Of a DNA stretch of 64,000 nucleotides, positions 41,951 through 51,122 are shown in pieces. Source of the stretch: Azomonas tarimensis. Lineage in GTDB: Bacteria; Pseudomonadota; Gammaproteobacteria; Pseudomonadales; Pseudomonadaceae. The stretch lies in assembly GCF_042648805.1 (NCBI RefSeq), contig NZ_JBHRXZ010000029.1:1-64000 (forward strand), read 5' to 3'. A program made the position numbers and the translations under genes. Numbering within the stretch: position 1 is the stretch's first letter; the number at the start of each line of letters is the position of its first letter. The notes below the pieces were generated by a model. It was given only the letters and a program-made list of their open reading frames with translations. It was not told where the DNA came from and did no database searches.

Positions 41951-43243
41951 ATGCAGGTCAAACGTTTCTTCGCAGCGGACATGCGCCAGGCCATGAAACT
42001 CGTCCGTGACGAGTTGGGCGCCGACGCCGCGATCATCGGCAACCGCCGGGTCGCGGGCGGGATCGAGCTGACTGCCGCTCTCGACTATCCCATGCAGCCG
42101 GCCGTCGCGGTGCAGCCGAATCCGGCGCTCGAGGCTGAGCTGCGCAAGACCCAGACGCGCATCGCCTCGGCCCATGCCCAGTTGTCGTTCTCGGCCGGCC
42201 CGCGCGATCAGGATCGCCAGATTCTTGGCGAAAAGCCGGTTGCCGCTCCCGCTCCCGAGCCGGCACCGGTAGAGCCGAGAAAGCCTGCCGCCGGCGTGGA
42301 TCCCCAGGCTTTCGAGGTCATGCGTTCGGAGCTGCACGGGCTGCGCGAACTCATCGAATTGCAGCTGGGCTCCATCGCCTGGAATCAGGTGCAGAGCCGC
42401 AAGCCTAAGCAGGCCAGCCTCTGGCGTCGTCTGCAGCGCATAGGCCTGCCGGCCGAGCTGTCCCGCGACCTGCTGGAAAAGGTCGCCGATATCCCTGACC
42501 AGAAGCAGGCCTGGCGCATGTTGCTGGCTTATCTCGCCCAGTCGATCAAGGTCAGCCGCGAAGAGCCGCTGGAAGAGGGTGGTGTGATCGCCCTGGTCGG
42601 GCCGGGCGGCGCGGGCAAGACCACGACGCTGGCCAAGATGGCAGCACGCTACGTGCTCAAGTACGGCGCGCAGAACATCGCCCTGGTCAGTATGGACAGC
42701 TTCCGCATCGGTGCTCAGGAGCAGCTCAAGACCCTTGGCCGTATCCTCAATGTATCGGTGACCCAGGTCGATCCCGATCAGTCGCTCACCCAGGCGCTCA
42801 CGCCCCTGGCGCGCAAGCGGGTGATCCTCATCGACACCGCCGGCCTGCCAGCCAGCGATCCGGCGTTTCGCCTGCAGCTCGAGGCCCTGGCCAACCGCGG
42901 CATCCGCTCGAAGAACTATCTGGTCCTGGCTGCGACGAGCCAGAGCCAGGTGCTCAAGGCGGCCTGGCACAGCTACAAGCGTTGCAACCTCGCCGGCTGC
43001 ATCATGACCAAACTGGACGAGGCCGGTAGCCTGGGCGATCTGCTGGGTCTGGCGATCAGCCAGCAGCTGCCGGTCGCTTACCTGGCCGATGGCCCGCGTA
43101 TCCCGGACGACCTGCACCTGCCGCGCAGCCATCAGTTGGTCAGCCGCGCGGTCAGCCTGCAGACCGCAGAAGAACCAAGCGAAGAGGCAATGGCAGACCT
43201 CTTCGCCGGTATGTACAACGACACCTCCCGTCGGGCAGGTTGA
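41951..43243 (+). CDS. flhF: SRP-type GTPase FlhF, polar flagellar placement
   Basis: The 430-residue protein has an N-terminal basic domain (MQVKRFFAADMRQAMKLVRDE), a proline/alanine-rich linker and a C-terminal SRP-family NG domain. The P-loop is ALVGPGGAGKTTTLAKMA, followed by SMDSFRIGAQEQL, VILIDTAGLP and TKLDEAGSLG. FlhF sets the cell pole for flagellum assembly and works against FleN. It lies 15 bases after flhA. Confidence 0.95.
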   Translation: MQVKRFFAADMRQAMKLVRDELGADAAIIGNRRVAGGIELTAALDYPMQPAVAVQPNPALEAELRKTQTRIASAHAQLSFSAGPRDQDRQILGEKPVAAPAPEPAPVEPRKPAAGVDPQAFEVMRSELHGLRELIELQLGSIAWNQVQSRKPKQASLWRRLQRIGLPAELSRDLLEKVADIPDQKQAWRMLLAYLAQSIKVSREEPLEEGGVIALVGPGGAGKTTTLAKMAARYVLKYGAQNIALVSMDSFRIGAQEQLKTLGRILNVSVTQVDPDQSLTQALTPLARKRVILIDTAGLPASDPAFRLQLEALANRGIRSKNYLVLAATSQSQVLKAAWHSYKRCNLAGCIMTKLDEAGSLGDLLGLAISQQLPVAYLADGPRIPDDLHLPRSHQLVSRAVSLQTAEEPSEEAMADLFAGMYNDTSRRAG

Positions 43244-43311
43244 TCTGACTCCTATTCGCTCGGTGCCGGCGCATTGACGGCCCCAGGACCTGGCAAGAAG
43301 GTAAGAGACAC

Positions 43312-44139
43312 ATGGGAAAACATCCCGTACAGGTGATAGCAGTGACCGGCGGCAAGGGCGGCGTCGGCAAGACCAACGTATCGGTCAACCTGTCGCTGGC
43401 CCTGGCCGATCTCGGCCGCAGGGTGATGCTGATGGACGCCGACCTCGGTCTGGCCAATGTCGACGTGCTGCTCGGGCTGACCCCCAAGCGCACCCTGGCC
43501 GACGTCATTGCCGGCGAGTGCGAACTGCGCGACGTGCTGATTCCGGGGCCGGGCGGCATCCAGATCGTGCCGGCGGCGTCGGGCACCCAGAGCATGGTGC
43601 AGCTTTCGCCCTTGCAGCATGCTGGCCTGATCCAGGCTTTCAGCGACATCGGCGACAACGTCGATGTGCTGATCGTGGACACTGCGGCGGGCATCGGCGA
43701 TGGCGTGATCAGTTTCGTGCGCGCGGCGCAGGAAGTCTTGCTGGTGGTCACCGACGAGCCCACCTCCATCACCGATGCCTATGCACTGATCAAGCTGCTC
43801 AACCGCGACTTTGGCGTGAATCGCTTTCGCGTGCTCGCCAACATGGCGCATACCCCTCAGGAAGGGCGCAACCTGTTCGCCAAGCTGAGCAAGGTGACCG
43901 ACCGCTTCCTGGACGTCGCCCTGCAATATGTCGGCGCCGTGCCCTATGACGAGATGGTGCGCAAGGCCGTGCAAAAGCAGCGCGCCGTGTACGAAGCCTA
44001 TCCGCGTTCCAAGTGCGCCCTGGCCATCAAGGCGATCGCGCAGAAGGTCGACAACTGGCCGCTGCCGGTCAACCCGCGCGGCCATCTCGAGTTTTTCATC
44101 GAACGTATGGTTCAGCCTGTTGCAGGTACTTCGGCATGA
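43312..44139 (+). CDS. fleN: Flagellar number regulator FleN (FlhG/MinD-like ATPase)
   Basis: The 275-residue ParA/MinD-type ATPase carries the deviant Walker A GGKGGVGKTNVSVNL, the LMDADLGLANVDVLLG switch and VDTAAGIGDGV. FleN binds FleQ and restrains flagellar gene expression, keeping flagella to one or few. Start at ATG 43312 after AAGGTAAGAGACAC. Its last bases overlap fliA (ATGA). Confidence 0.95.
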   Translation: MGKHPVQVIAVTGGKGGVGKTNVSVNLSLALADLGRRVMLMDADLGLANVDVLLGLTPKRTLADVIAGECELRDVLIPGPGGIQIVPAASGTQSMVQLSPLQHAGLIQAFSDIGDNVDVLIVDTAAGIGDGVISFVRAAQEVLLVVTDEPTSITDAYALIKLLNRDFGVNRFRVLANMAHTPQEGRNLFAKLSKVTDRFLDVALQYVGAVPYDEMVRKAVQKQRAVYEAYPRSKCALAIKAIAQKVDNWPLPVNPRGHLEFFIERMVQPVAGTSA

Positions 44140-44879
44140 CTGGCGCGGGACTTCGCATGTATTCCAACAAGGCCCAGGCCAGCGATTCGCGTCGCCTGGT
44201 CGAGCAGTACGCGCCTCTGGTCAAGCGCATCGCCTACCACCTGCTGGCGCGTCTGCCGGCCAGCGTGCAGCTCGACGACCTGATGCAGGCCGGCATGATC
44301 GGCCTGCTGGAAGCCTCTGGCAAATACGATGCCGGCAAGGGTGCCAGCTTCGAGACCTACGCGGGCATCCGCATCCGCGGCGCGATGCTCGACGAGGTGC
44401 GCAAGGGGGACTGGGCGCCGCGCTCGGTCCACCGTAACACTCGCATGGTCAGCGACGCGATACGGGTGGTGGAGGCGCGTACCGGGCGCGACGCTAAAGA
44501 TCATGAGGTCGCGGCCGAACTAGAGATAAGTCTCGAAGATTATTACGGCATCCTGGGCGATACCCAGGGCAGTCGCCTGTTCAGTTTCGACGATCTATTC
44601 CAGGCAGGCGAGGGCGGCGACCTCAACGAGGATGCCGAAAGCGCGCATCCGGAGCCGTTCCGGGAACTGGAGGACGAGCGCTTCCAGCGCGCCCTGGTGG
44701 AGGCGATCGCCCAGTTGCCCGAGCGAGAAAAATTAGTGATATCACTTTACTATGATGAAGAATTGAACCTGAAGGAAATCGGTCAGGTGCTGGGAGTCAG
44801 CGAGTCGCGCGTCAGCCAGTTGCACAGTCAGTGTGCTGCCCGCTTGCGCGCGCGCCTGGGTGAGTGGCGAGCGCGCTAG
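44136..44879 (+). CDS. fliA: Flagellar sigma factor FliA (sigma-28)
   Basis: The 247-residue sigma factor has region 2 (YAPLVKRIAYHLLARLP, DLMQAGMIGLLEA, ETYAGIRIRGAMLDE), region 3 and region 4 (LPEREKLVISLYYDEELNLKEIG, ESRVSQLHSQC). It drives late flagellar and chemotaxis genes. ATG 44136 overlaps the fleN stop, and the length equals the Pseudomonas protein. A near-perfect target promoter for it lies at 63758-63784 in this same window. Confidence 0.96.
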   Translation: MTGAGLRMYSNKAQASDSRRLVEQYAPLVKRIAYHLLARLPASVQLDDLMQAGMIGLLEASGKYDAGKGASFETYAGIRIRGAMLDEVRKGDWAPRSVHRNTRMVSDAIRVVEARTGRDAKDHEVAAELEISLEDYYGILGDTQGSRLFSFDDLFQAGEGGDLNEDAESAHPEPFRELEDERFQRALVEAIAQLPEREKLVISLYYDEELNLKEIGQVLGVSESRVSQLHSQCAARLRARLGEWRAR

Positions 44880-44920
44880 GCCATTCGCCGGGTTATTGAG
44901 GCTTTTTTGGAGGTCGAACC

Positions 44921-45307
44921 TTGGACAAGAACATGAAGATCCTCATCGTCGACGACTTTTCGACGATGAGGCGGATCATCAAGAATCTTTTGCGTGATCT
45001 CGGCTTTACCAATACCGCTGAAGCGGACGACGGCACCACCGCGTTGCCGATGTTGCAGAGCGGCAGCTTCGACTTTCTCGTGACCGACTGGAACATGCCC
45101 GGCATGAGCGGCATCGACCTGCTGCGTGCAGTGCGTGCCGACGAGCGCCTCAAGCACCTGCCGGTGCTGATGGTGACCGCCGAGGCCAAGCGCGACCAGA
45201 TCATCGAGGCCGCGCAGGCCGGGGTAAATGGTTATGTGGTCAAGCCGTTCACGGCCCAGGTGCTCAAAGAAAAGATCGACAAGATCTTCCAGCGCGTGAG
45301 CAACTGA
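44921..45307 (+). CDS. cheY: Chemotaxis response regulator CheY
   Basis: The 128-residue single-domain receiver carries LIVDDFSTMRRIIKNLL (acidic pocket), phospho-acceptor Asp in VTDWNMPG, Thr in VTAEAKRDQI and Lys in YVVKPFTAQ. It binds the flagellar switch when phosphorylated by CheA. TTG 44921 follows GGAGGT at ideal spacing; ATG 44933 (MKILIVDDFS) is the common annotated start in relatives and remains possible. Confidence 0.94.
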   Translation: MDKNMKILIVDDFSTMRRIIKNLLRDLGFTNTAEADDGTTALPMLQSGSFDFLVTDWNMPGMSGIDLLRAVRADERLKHLPVLMVTAEAKRDQIIEAAQAGVNGYVVKPFTAQVLKEKIDKIFQRVSN

Positions 45308-45325
45308 GTTCGCCGAGAGGGCTAT

Positions 45326-46117
45326 ATGGCGCAGACAGACAATGCCGCCCCGAGCGACTTCGAGGGTAGCCTCAGGGCCAACGCTCCTGAACTGATCGAG
45401 AGCCTCCAGCAAGGGCGCTTCGCTGAAGCAACGGACATCATCAACAAGCTCAACCAGTCACGTGACCGCGGCCTCTACGCCGAGGTGGGAAAGCTCACTC
45501 GCGAGCTTCACAGCGCCATCGTCAAGCTGGAAATCGACGCGCGCGCCGGACATGGCGAGGCGTCGCAGATCACCGATGCCACCGACCGGCTGTCCTATGT
45601 CGTCGAAATGACCGAAAAGGCCGCCAATCGCACCATGGATCGGGTCGAGGAATGCGCGCCGCTGGTCAATTACATCAGTTACGAGGCGCAGAGCCTGGCG
45701 GCCGACTGGCAACGCTTCCTGCGGCGCGAGATGAACGCCGAGCAATTTCGCGAGCTGACCAGGCGCATCGACCAATTTCTCATGCGCAGCCTGCAGAACG
45801 GTGACCAGCTCTCGGACCACCTGCGCGACATCATGCTCGCGCAGGACTTCCAGGACCTTACCGGCCAGGTGATCAAGCGCGTGACCCGGCTGATCACCGA
45901 TCTGGAGGTCAACCTGCTCGACCTGGTGCTCATGGCCAGCCAGATCGACCGCTACGCCGGCATCCAGCATGACCACGAGCAGCTGCGCGCCGAACAGCAG
46001 GACCGCAAGAAGGCCCCTTCCAATGGTGAAGGGCCGCAGATTCACGCCGACCAGCGTGAGGATGTCGTATCCGGCCAGGATGACGTCGACGATCTGCTTT
46101 CAAGTCTGGGTTTTTAA
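45326..46117 (+). CDS. cheZ: CheY-P phosphatase CheZ
   Basis: The 263-residue mostly helical protein accelerates CheY-P dephosphorylation. The catalytic block is visible as LAQDFQDLTGQVIKRVTRLI, in which the conserved Gln is the catalytic residue. The C-terminus DDVDDLLSSLGF is the CheY-binding peptide. It lies 18 bases after cheY and 11 before cheA. Confidence 0.94.
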   Translation: MAQTDNAAPSDFEGSLRANAPELIESLQQGRFAEATDIINKLNQSRDRGLYAEVGKLTRELHSAIVKLEIDARAGHGEASQITDATDRLSYVVEMTEKAANRTMDRVEECAPLVNYISYEAQSLAADWQRFLRREMNAEQFRELTRRIDQFLMRSLQNGDQLSDHLRDIMLAQDFQDLTGQVIKRVTRLITDLEVNLLDLVLMASQIDRYAGIQHDHEQLRAEQQDRKKAPSNGEGPQIHADQREDVVSGQDDVDDLLSSLGF

Positions 46118-46128
46118 AGGATGCGGAT

Positions 46129-48357
46129 ATGAGCTTCGACGCCGATGACGAGATCCTCCAGGATTTTCTGGTAGAGGCAGGGGAAATCCTCGAGCGGCTT
46201 TCCGAACAGCTCGTCGAGCTGGAAAGCAGTCCCGACGACATGGCGCTGCTCAATGCCATCTTCCGTGGCTTCCACACGGTCAAGGGCGGTGCGGGCTTCC
46301 TGCAGTTGCACGAGTTGGTGGAGTGCTGCCACATCGCGGAGAACGTCTTCGATATCCTGCGCAAGGGTGAGCGACGTGTCGACTCCGAATTGATGGACGT
46401 GGTGTTGCAGGCGCTCGACGCGGTCAACGCCATGTTCGATCGTGTGCGCGACCGCATGGACCCCGAGCCGGCCAGTCCCGAGCTGCTCGAAGCGCTTGCA
46501 CGCCTGGCCCAGCCAGATGCCGGTGGGCCGGTAGAGCCCACGGCCCCGGCCCCGGTCATGCCCGTCGCAGCCCCAGCCGCGACTCCCGCCGAATCTGGCG
46601 ATATCACCGATGACGAGTTCGAGCAGATGCTCGACGCGCTCAACAGTGGCGAGCCCATGCCGGCCCAGGCGGCCGAGCCGGTGCAGGCGACGGACGAAAT
46701 CACCGACGAAGAATTCGAGGCGCTACTCGATCAGTTGCACGGCAAGGACCGCTTCGCGACCGGGACGCCCGACGCCGAAGCCCTGACCGCCGAAGCCGTG
46801 TCCGCTGCGGCGGGCGTGGATGAAATCACCGACGACGAATTCGAAGCCCTGCTCGACCAGTTGCATGGTGCCGGCAAGTTCAAGGCCGGTGAGACCCACG
46901 AGGCAGGCGAGACCCGCGAGCCGGTCGCCGAGTCCGCCAGCGAAACGGCCTCCAGCGGCGATAGCATCACCGAACAGGAATTTGAAGCCCTGCTCGATCA
47001 ATTGCACGGCAAGGGGCGGTTCGAACCGGCCAAGATCGCCGAGGCGGCGCCTCCGGCTCCGGCAGCGTCCCAGAAGTCCTCAGCGCCAGCACCCAGCCCG
47101 GCGGCTGCGAAACCTGCGGCGCAAACCCGGCCCGCCGCCGAGCCCAAGCGTGCGGCAGCGCCGGCGCCAGACAAGCCGGCCGCCAGCGAGGCCGAAACCA
47201 CGGTACGTGTCGACACCGCGCGCCTCGACGACATCATGAACATGGTCGGAGAGCTGGTACTGGTGCGCAACCGCCTGGTCAGGCTGGGCGCGAGCAGCGG
47301 CGACGAGGCCATGGCCAAGGCCGTGTCCAATCTCGACGTGGTGACCGCCGACCTGCAGACGGCGGTGATGAAGACCCGCATGCAGCCGATCAAGAAGGTC
47401 TTCGGCCGCTTCCCGCGGCTGGTACGCGACCTGGCGCGCAGCCTGAAGAAGGAAATAGCGCTCGATCTGGTCGGTGAAGAAACCGACCTGGACAAGAACC
47501 TCGTCGAAGCGCTGGCTGATCCGCTGGTGCACCTGGTGCGCAACGCGGTCGACCACGGCATCGAATCGCCCGAGGAACGCGAGGCGGCGGGCAAGCCGCG
47601 CAGCGGCCATGTGGTGCTCTCGGCTGAACAGGAAGGCGACCACATCCTGCTCATGATCACCGATGACGGCAAGGGCATGGACGCCGACGTGCTGCGCGCC
47701 AAGGCGGTCGAGAAGGGGCTTCTGGACAAGGAGGCGGCGGACCGGCTCAGCGATCTGGAGTGCTACAACCTGATCTTCGCACCGGGTTTCTCCACCAAGA
47801 CCGAGATCTCCGACGTGTCCGGTCGTGGCGTCGGCATGGACGTGGTCAAGACCAAGATTTCCCAGCTCAATGGCACGGTGAACGTCTTCTCGCAGAAGGG
47901 CCAGGGCTCCAAGATCGTCATCAAGGTGCCCCTGACCCTGGCGATCATGCCGACCCTGATGGTGATGCTGGGCAACCAGGCCTTCGCCTTCCCGCTGGTG
48001 AACGTCAACGAGATCTTCCACCTGGACTTGTCGCGGACCAACGTGGTGGACGGCCAGGAAGCGGTGATCGTGCGAGACAAGGCCTTGCCGTTGTTCTACC
48101 TCAAGCGCTGGCTGGTGCCGGGCGTGGCCCACGAGGAGCAGGGAGCCGGGCATGTGGTGATCATCAGTGTCGGCAACCAGCGTATCGGTTTCGTCGTCGA
48201 CCAGCTTGTCGGCCAGGAAGAAGTGGTGATCAAGCCGCTGGGCAAGATGCTCCAGGGCACGCCCGGCATGGCCGGCGCAACCATCACCGGCGATGGCCGT
48301 ATCGCGCTGATCCTGGACGTGCCGAGCATGCTCAAACGTTACGCGCGGCGCATCTGA
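46129..48357 (+). CDS. cheA: Chemotaxis histidine kinase CheA with four linker repeats
   Basis: The 742-residue kinase has a P1 Hpt domain with phospho-acceptor His49 in FRGFHTVKGGAGF, a long alanine/proline-rich linker to about residue 365, then dimerisation, catalytic (NAVDHGIESPEER, DDGKGMD, GRGVGMDVVK) and CheW-like domains. The linker carries four copies of an ITDDEFEALLDQLHG-type motif at about residues 158, 190, 232 and 279. The first is the most divergent. A classical P2 domain is not obvious. In Vibrio and relatives a CheA linker (LID) binds ParP, whose gene lies downstream here, so the repeats may be ParP docking sites. That role is inference. Confidence 0.95.
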   Translation: MSFDADDEILQDFLVEAGEILERLSEQLVELESSPDDMALLNAIFRGFHTVKGGAGFLQLHELVECCHIAENVFDILRKGERRVDSELMDVVLQALDAVNAMFDRVRDRMDPEPASPELLEALARLAQPDAGGPVEPTAPAPVMPVAAPAATPAESGDITDDEFEQMLDALNSGEPMPAQAAEPVQATDEITDEEFEALLDQLHGKDRFATGTPDAEALTAEAVSAAAGVDEITDDEFEALLDQLHGAGKFKAGETHEAGETREPVAESASETASSGDSITEQEFEALLDQLHGKGRFEPAKIAEAAPPAPAASQKSSAPAPSPAAAKPAAQTRPAAEPKRAAAPAPDKPAASEAETTVRVDTARLDDIMNMVGELVLVRNRLVRLGASSGDEAMAKAVSNLDVVTADLQTAVMKTRMQPIKKVFGRFPRLVRDLARSLKKEIALDLVGEETDLDKNLVEALADPLVHLVRNAVDHGIESPEEREAAGKPRSGHVVLSAEQEGDHILLMITDDGKGMDADVLRAKAVEKGLLDKEAADRLSDLECYNLIFAPGFSTKTEISDVSGRGVGMDVVKTKISQLNGTVNVFSQKGQGSKIVIKVPLTLAIMPTLMVMLGNQAFAFPLVNVNEIFHLDLSRTNVVDGQEAVIVRDKALPLFYLKRWLVPGVAHEEQGAGHVVIISVGNQRIGFVVDQLVGQEEVVIKPLGKMLQGTPGMAGATITGDGRIALILDVPSMLKRYARRI

Positions 48358-48400
48358 CACTGGCGATGGCCGCGGGCCGCCACGCAAGGAGTAGTACCTC

Positions 48401-49510
48401 ATGGCAGTCAAGGTTCTGGTGGTGGACGATTCCGGTTTTTTCCGCCGCCGCCTTAATGAAATCCTCTCCTCGGATACCGATATCCAGGTTGTCGGCACCG
48501 CCAGCAACGGCCGCGAGGGCGTCGACCAGGCGCTCGCGCTGCGGCCGGACGTGATCACCATGGACTACGAGATGCCAATGATGGACGGCATCACGGCGGT
48601 CCGGCAGATCATGCAGCGCTGTCCGACACCGGTGCTGATGTTCTCTTCGCTTACCCATGAGGGCGCGCGGGTAACCCTCGACGCGCTCGATGCCGGCGCG
48701 GTCGACTACCTGCCGAAGAACTTCGAAGACATCTCACGCAATCCCGAGAAGGTCAAGCAGTTGCTTTGCCAGAAGGTCAAGGACATTGCCCGCAGCAGTC
48801 GGCGCCACCACTACACCGCGCCCGCGGCCGCTGCGAGCACCGTACCCCACTCGAGCTCAGCGCTGGCCAGTCGTCCTGCGCCCGCTGCGCCAGCGCCAGT
48901 GGCTCAGCGGGCCAGCCACGCCAATCACTCGAGTGCGATACGGCGAAAAGCCTACAAACTGGTGGCGATCGGCACCTCGACCGGTGGTCCGGTGGCACTG
49001 CAGCGGGTACTGACGCAACTGCCGGCGGGTTTTCCGGCGCCCATTGTGCTCATCCAGCATATGCCGGCGGCCTTCACCAAGGCCTTTGCCGAGCGCCTGG
49101 ACAAGCTGTGCCGTATCCGTGTGAAGGAAGCCGAGGATGGCGACCTGCTGCGTCCCGGGCTGGCGCTCCTGGCGCCGGGTGGCAAGCAGATGATGGTCGA
49201 TAGCCGGGGCAGCGTGCGCATCCTGCCCGGTGATGAGCGCTTGAACTACAAGCCGAGTGTGGACATCACCTTTGGCTCGGCGGCCAAGGCCTTCCATGAC
49301 AAGGTACTGGCGGTGGTGCTTACCGGCATGGGAGCCGATGGCCGTGAAGGCGCGCGCATGCTCAAGCAGAGCGGTAGTCAGGTATGGGCGCAGGACGAGG
49401 CGAGTTGCGTCATCTACGGCATGCCCATGGCCGTTGTGAAGGCCGAGCTCAGCGACGCCATCTACAGCCTCGACGACATCGGCCCGCGCCTCACCGAGGT
49501 CTGCCAGTAG
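48401..49510 (+). CDS. cheB: Chemoreceptor methylesterase/deamidase CheB
   Basis: The 369-residue protein joins a receiver (VVDDSGFFRRR, TMDYEMPMMDG) to a C-terminal methylesterase with the catalytic Ser in IGTSTGGPVALQ, His in LIQHMPAAFT and Asp in GMGADGREGA. A flexible Ala/Ser/Pro linker separates them. It removes methyl groups from chemoreceptors when phosphorylated by CheA. cheR is not in the window. Confidence 0.95.
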   Translation: MAVKVLVVDDSGFFRRRLNEILSSDTDIQVVGTASNGREGVDQALALRPDVITMDYEMPMMDGITAVRQIMQRCPTPVLMFSSLTHEGARVTLDALDAGAVDYLPKNFEDISRNPEKVKQLLCQKVKDIARSSRRHHYTAPAAAASTVPHSSSALASRPAPAAPAPVAQRASHANHSSAIRRKAYKLVAIGTSTGGPVALQRVLTQLPAGFPAPIVLIQHMPAAFTKAFAERLDKLCRIRVKEAEDGDLLRPGLALLAPGGKQMMVDSRGSVRILPGDERLNYKPSVDITFGSAAKAFHDKVLAVVLTGMGADGREGARMLKQSGSQVWAQDEASCVIYGMPMAVVKAELSDAIYSLDDIGPRLTEVCQ

Positions 49511-49519
49511 GCTGCCACC

Positions 49520-50260
49520 ATGGACGTCTTGAGCCTGATCGGGTTGATCCTTGCCTTTGTCGCCATCGTCGGCGGCAACTTTCTCGAAGGCGGGCACCTG
49601 GGCGCGCTGCTCAATGGTCCGGCTGCCCTGATCGTGCTTGGTGGCACCCTTGGGGCCGTGCTGCTGCAGACGCCGATCACGGTTTTCCGTCGCGGGCTGG
49701 TGCTCCTGCGCTGGGTATTGTTTCCGCCCAAGGTCGATCTGCAAGCCGGCATCGCCCGGGTGATCAACTGGAGTCAGACCGCGCGCAAGGAGGGCCTGCT
49801 CGGGCTGGAGCCTGCAGCCGAAACCGAGGCTGACCCCTATGCGCGCAAGGGCTTGCAGCTGCTGGTGGATGGGGCAGAGCCGGAAGCCCTGCGCAGCATC
49901 ATGGAAGTGGACATCGATACCCAGGAAGGCCGTGACACCCGGGCTGCGAAGATCTACGAAAGCATGGGGGGGTACTCGCCCACCATCGGCATCATCGGCG
50001 CGGTGATGGGGCTCATCCATGTCATGGGCAATCTGGCCGACCCCAGCCAGCTGGGCGGCGGGATCGCGGTGGCCTTTGTCGCCACCATCTACGGTGTCGC
50101 CTTCGCCAACCTGCTGGTGCTGCCCATTGGCAACAAGCTCAAGGGCATTGTCCAGCAACAGGCGCGTTATCGCGAGATGGTCCTGGAGGGGTTGCTGTCG
50201 ATCGCCGAGGGCGAGAATCCACGCTCCATCGAATTGAAGCTGCAAGGCTTCCTGGACTGA
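49520..50260 (+). CDS. motC: Flagellar stator subunit MotC (MotA/PomA family)
   Basis: The 246-residue protein has four membrane helices (VLSLIGLILAFVAIVGG, two central and GVAFANLLVLPIG), with the cytoplasmic loop carrying the torque-generating charges. YSPTIGIIGAVMGLIHVMG is the family signature. Pseudomonads have two stators, MotAB and MotCD; the position after cheB identifies MotC. It lies four bases from motD. Confidence 0.93.
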   Translation: MDVLSLIGLILAFVAIVGGNFLEGGHLGALLNGPAALIVLGGTLGAVLLQTPITVFRRGLVLLRWVLFPPKVDLQAGIARVINWSQTARKEGLLGLEPAAETEADPYARKGLQLLVDGAEPEALRSIMEVDIDTQEGRDTRAAKIYESMGGYSPTIGIIGAVMGLIHVMGNLADPSQLGGGIAVAFVATIYGVAFANLLVLPIGNKLKGIVQQQARYREMVLEGLLSIAEGENPRSIELKLQGFLD

Positions 50261-50263
50261 GCC

Positions 50264-51091
50264 ATGGCCCGTCGGCGGCGACGCGAAGAGCCCGAGAATC
50301 ACGAGCGCTGGCTGGTGTCCTACGCGGACTTCATCACCCTGCTGTTTGCCTTTTTCGTGGTCATGTACTCGATTTCGTCGGTGAACGAGGGCAAGTACAA
50401 GGTCTTCACCGAGTCGTTGGAAGGAATCTTCACCCAGCCGGAGCGTTCGATCCGGCCGATTCCGCTGGGCGAGCACCCGACCATGGATGTATCCGATGCT
50501 CTTGCGGTTTCCGAACATGATCCTCTGGCCAGCATTGCCCGCAGCATTCACGCTGCCTTTGGCGGGCTGATCGAAGGCGACGAGATCAAGGTGCGCGGTA
50601 CGGAGATGTGGCTGGAAATCGAACTGAACTCGAGCCTGCTGTTTCCCAGCGGCGGTGCCATTCCCAATGACTCGGCATTCGCCCTGCTCGAGCGGGTGGC
50701 CACCATTCTCGCTCCCTATCGCAACCCTGTGCAGGTGCAGGGCTTCACCGACAACTTGCCGATCAGCACCGCCAGTTATCCGACGAACTGGGAGCTCTCC
50801 GCGGCTCGAGCCGCGAGTGTAGTGCGGATGCTGGCCACCTATGGAGTCGATCCTGCGCAGCTGGCAGCGGTGGGTTACGGCGAATATTCACCGGTGGCGG
50901 ACAACAGCACGGCCGCGGGACGTGCGCGCAATCGCCGAGTGGTGCTGGCGGTCGCCCGGGATGTGGAGATTCAACGCAGTAGCGGCCAGTTCGAGCGTCT
51001 TCCACCGAATGCTGTTGGCACGCCCTCTGCAAGTGCTCTTGCCACAGAGGCGTCCGAGGTGGACACCGTCAATTCCCTGTCGCTGCCCTGA
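50264..51091 (+). CDS. motD: Flagellar stator subunit MotD (MotB family)
   Basis: The 275-residue protein has one N-terminal membrane helix with the proton-binding Asp in SYADFITLLFAFFVVMYS, followed by a plug/linker and an OmpA-like peptidoglycan-binding domain (GFTDNLPIST, NWELSAARAASVVRML). It pairs with MotC to anchor the stator. Confidence 0.93.
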   Translation: MARRRRREEPENHERWLVSYADFITLLFAFFVVMYSISSVNEGKYKVFTESLEGIFTQPERSIRPIPLGEHPTMDVSDALAVSEHDPLASIARSIHAAFGGLIEGDEIKVRGTEMWLEIELNSSLLFPSGGAIPNDSAFALLERVATILAPYRNPVQVQGFTDNLPISTASYPTNWELSAARAASVVRMLATYGVDPAQLAAVGYGEYSPVADNSTAAGRARNRRVVLAVARDVEIQRSSGQFERLPPNAVGTPSASALATEASEVDTVNSLSLP

Positions 51092-51122
51092 TTCCAGGGG
51101 CGGCTGGAAGAGATAGAGAGTC

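Noticed and set aside
40670..43132. 820-codon minus-strand ORF across flhA and flhF
   Set aside because: It spans two well-supported genes and their gap on the opposite strand and has no domain; antisense shadow.
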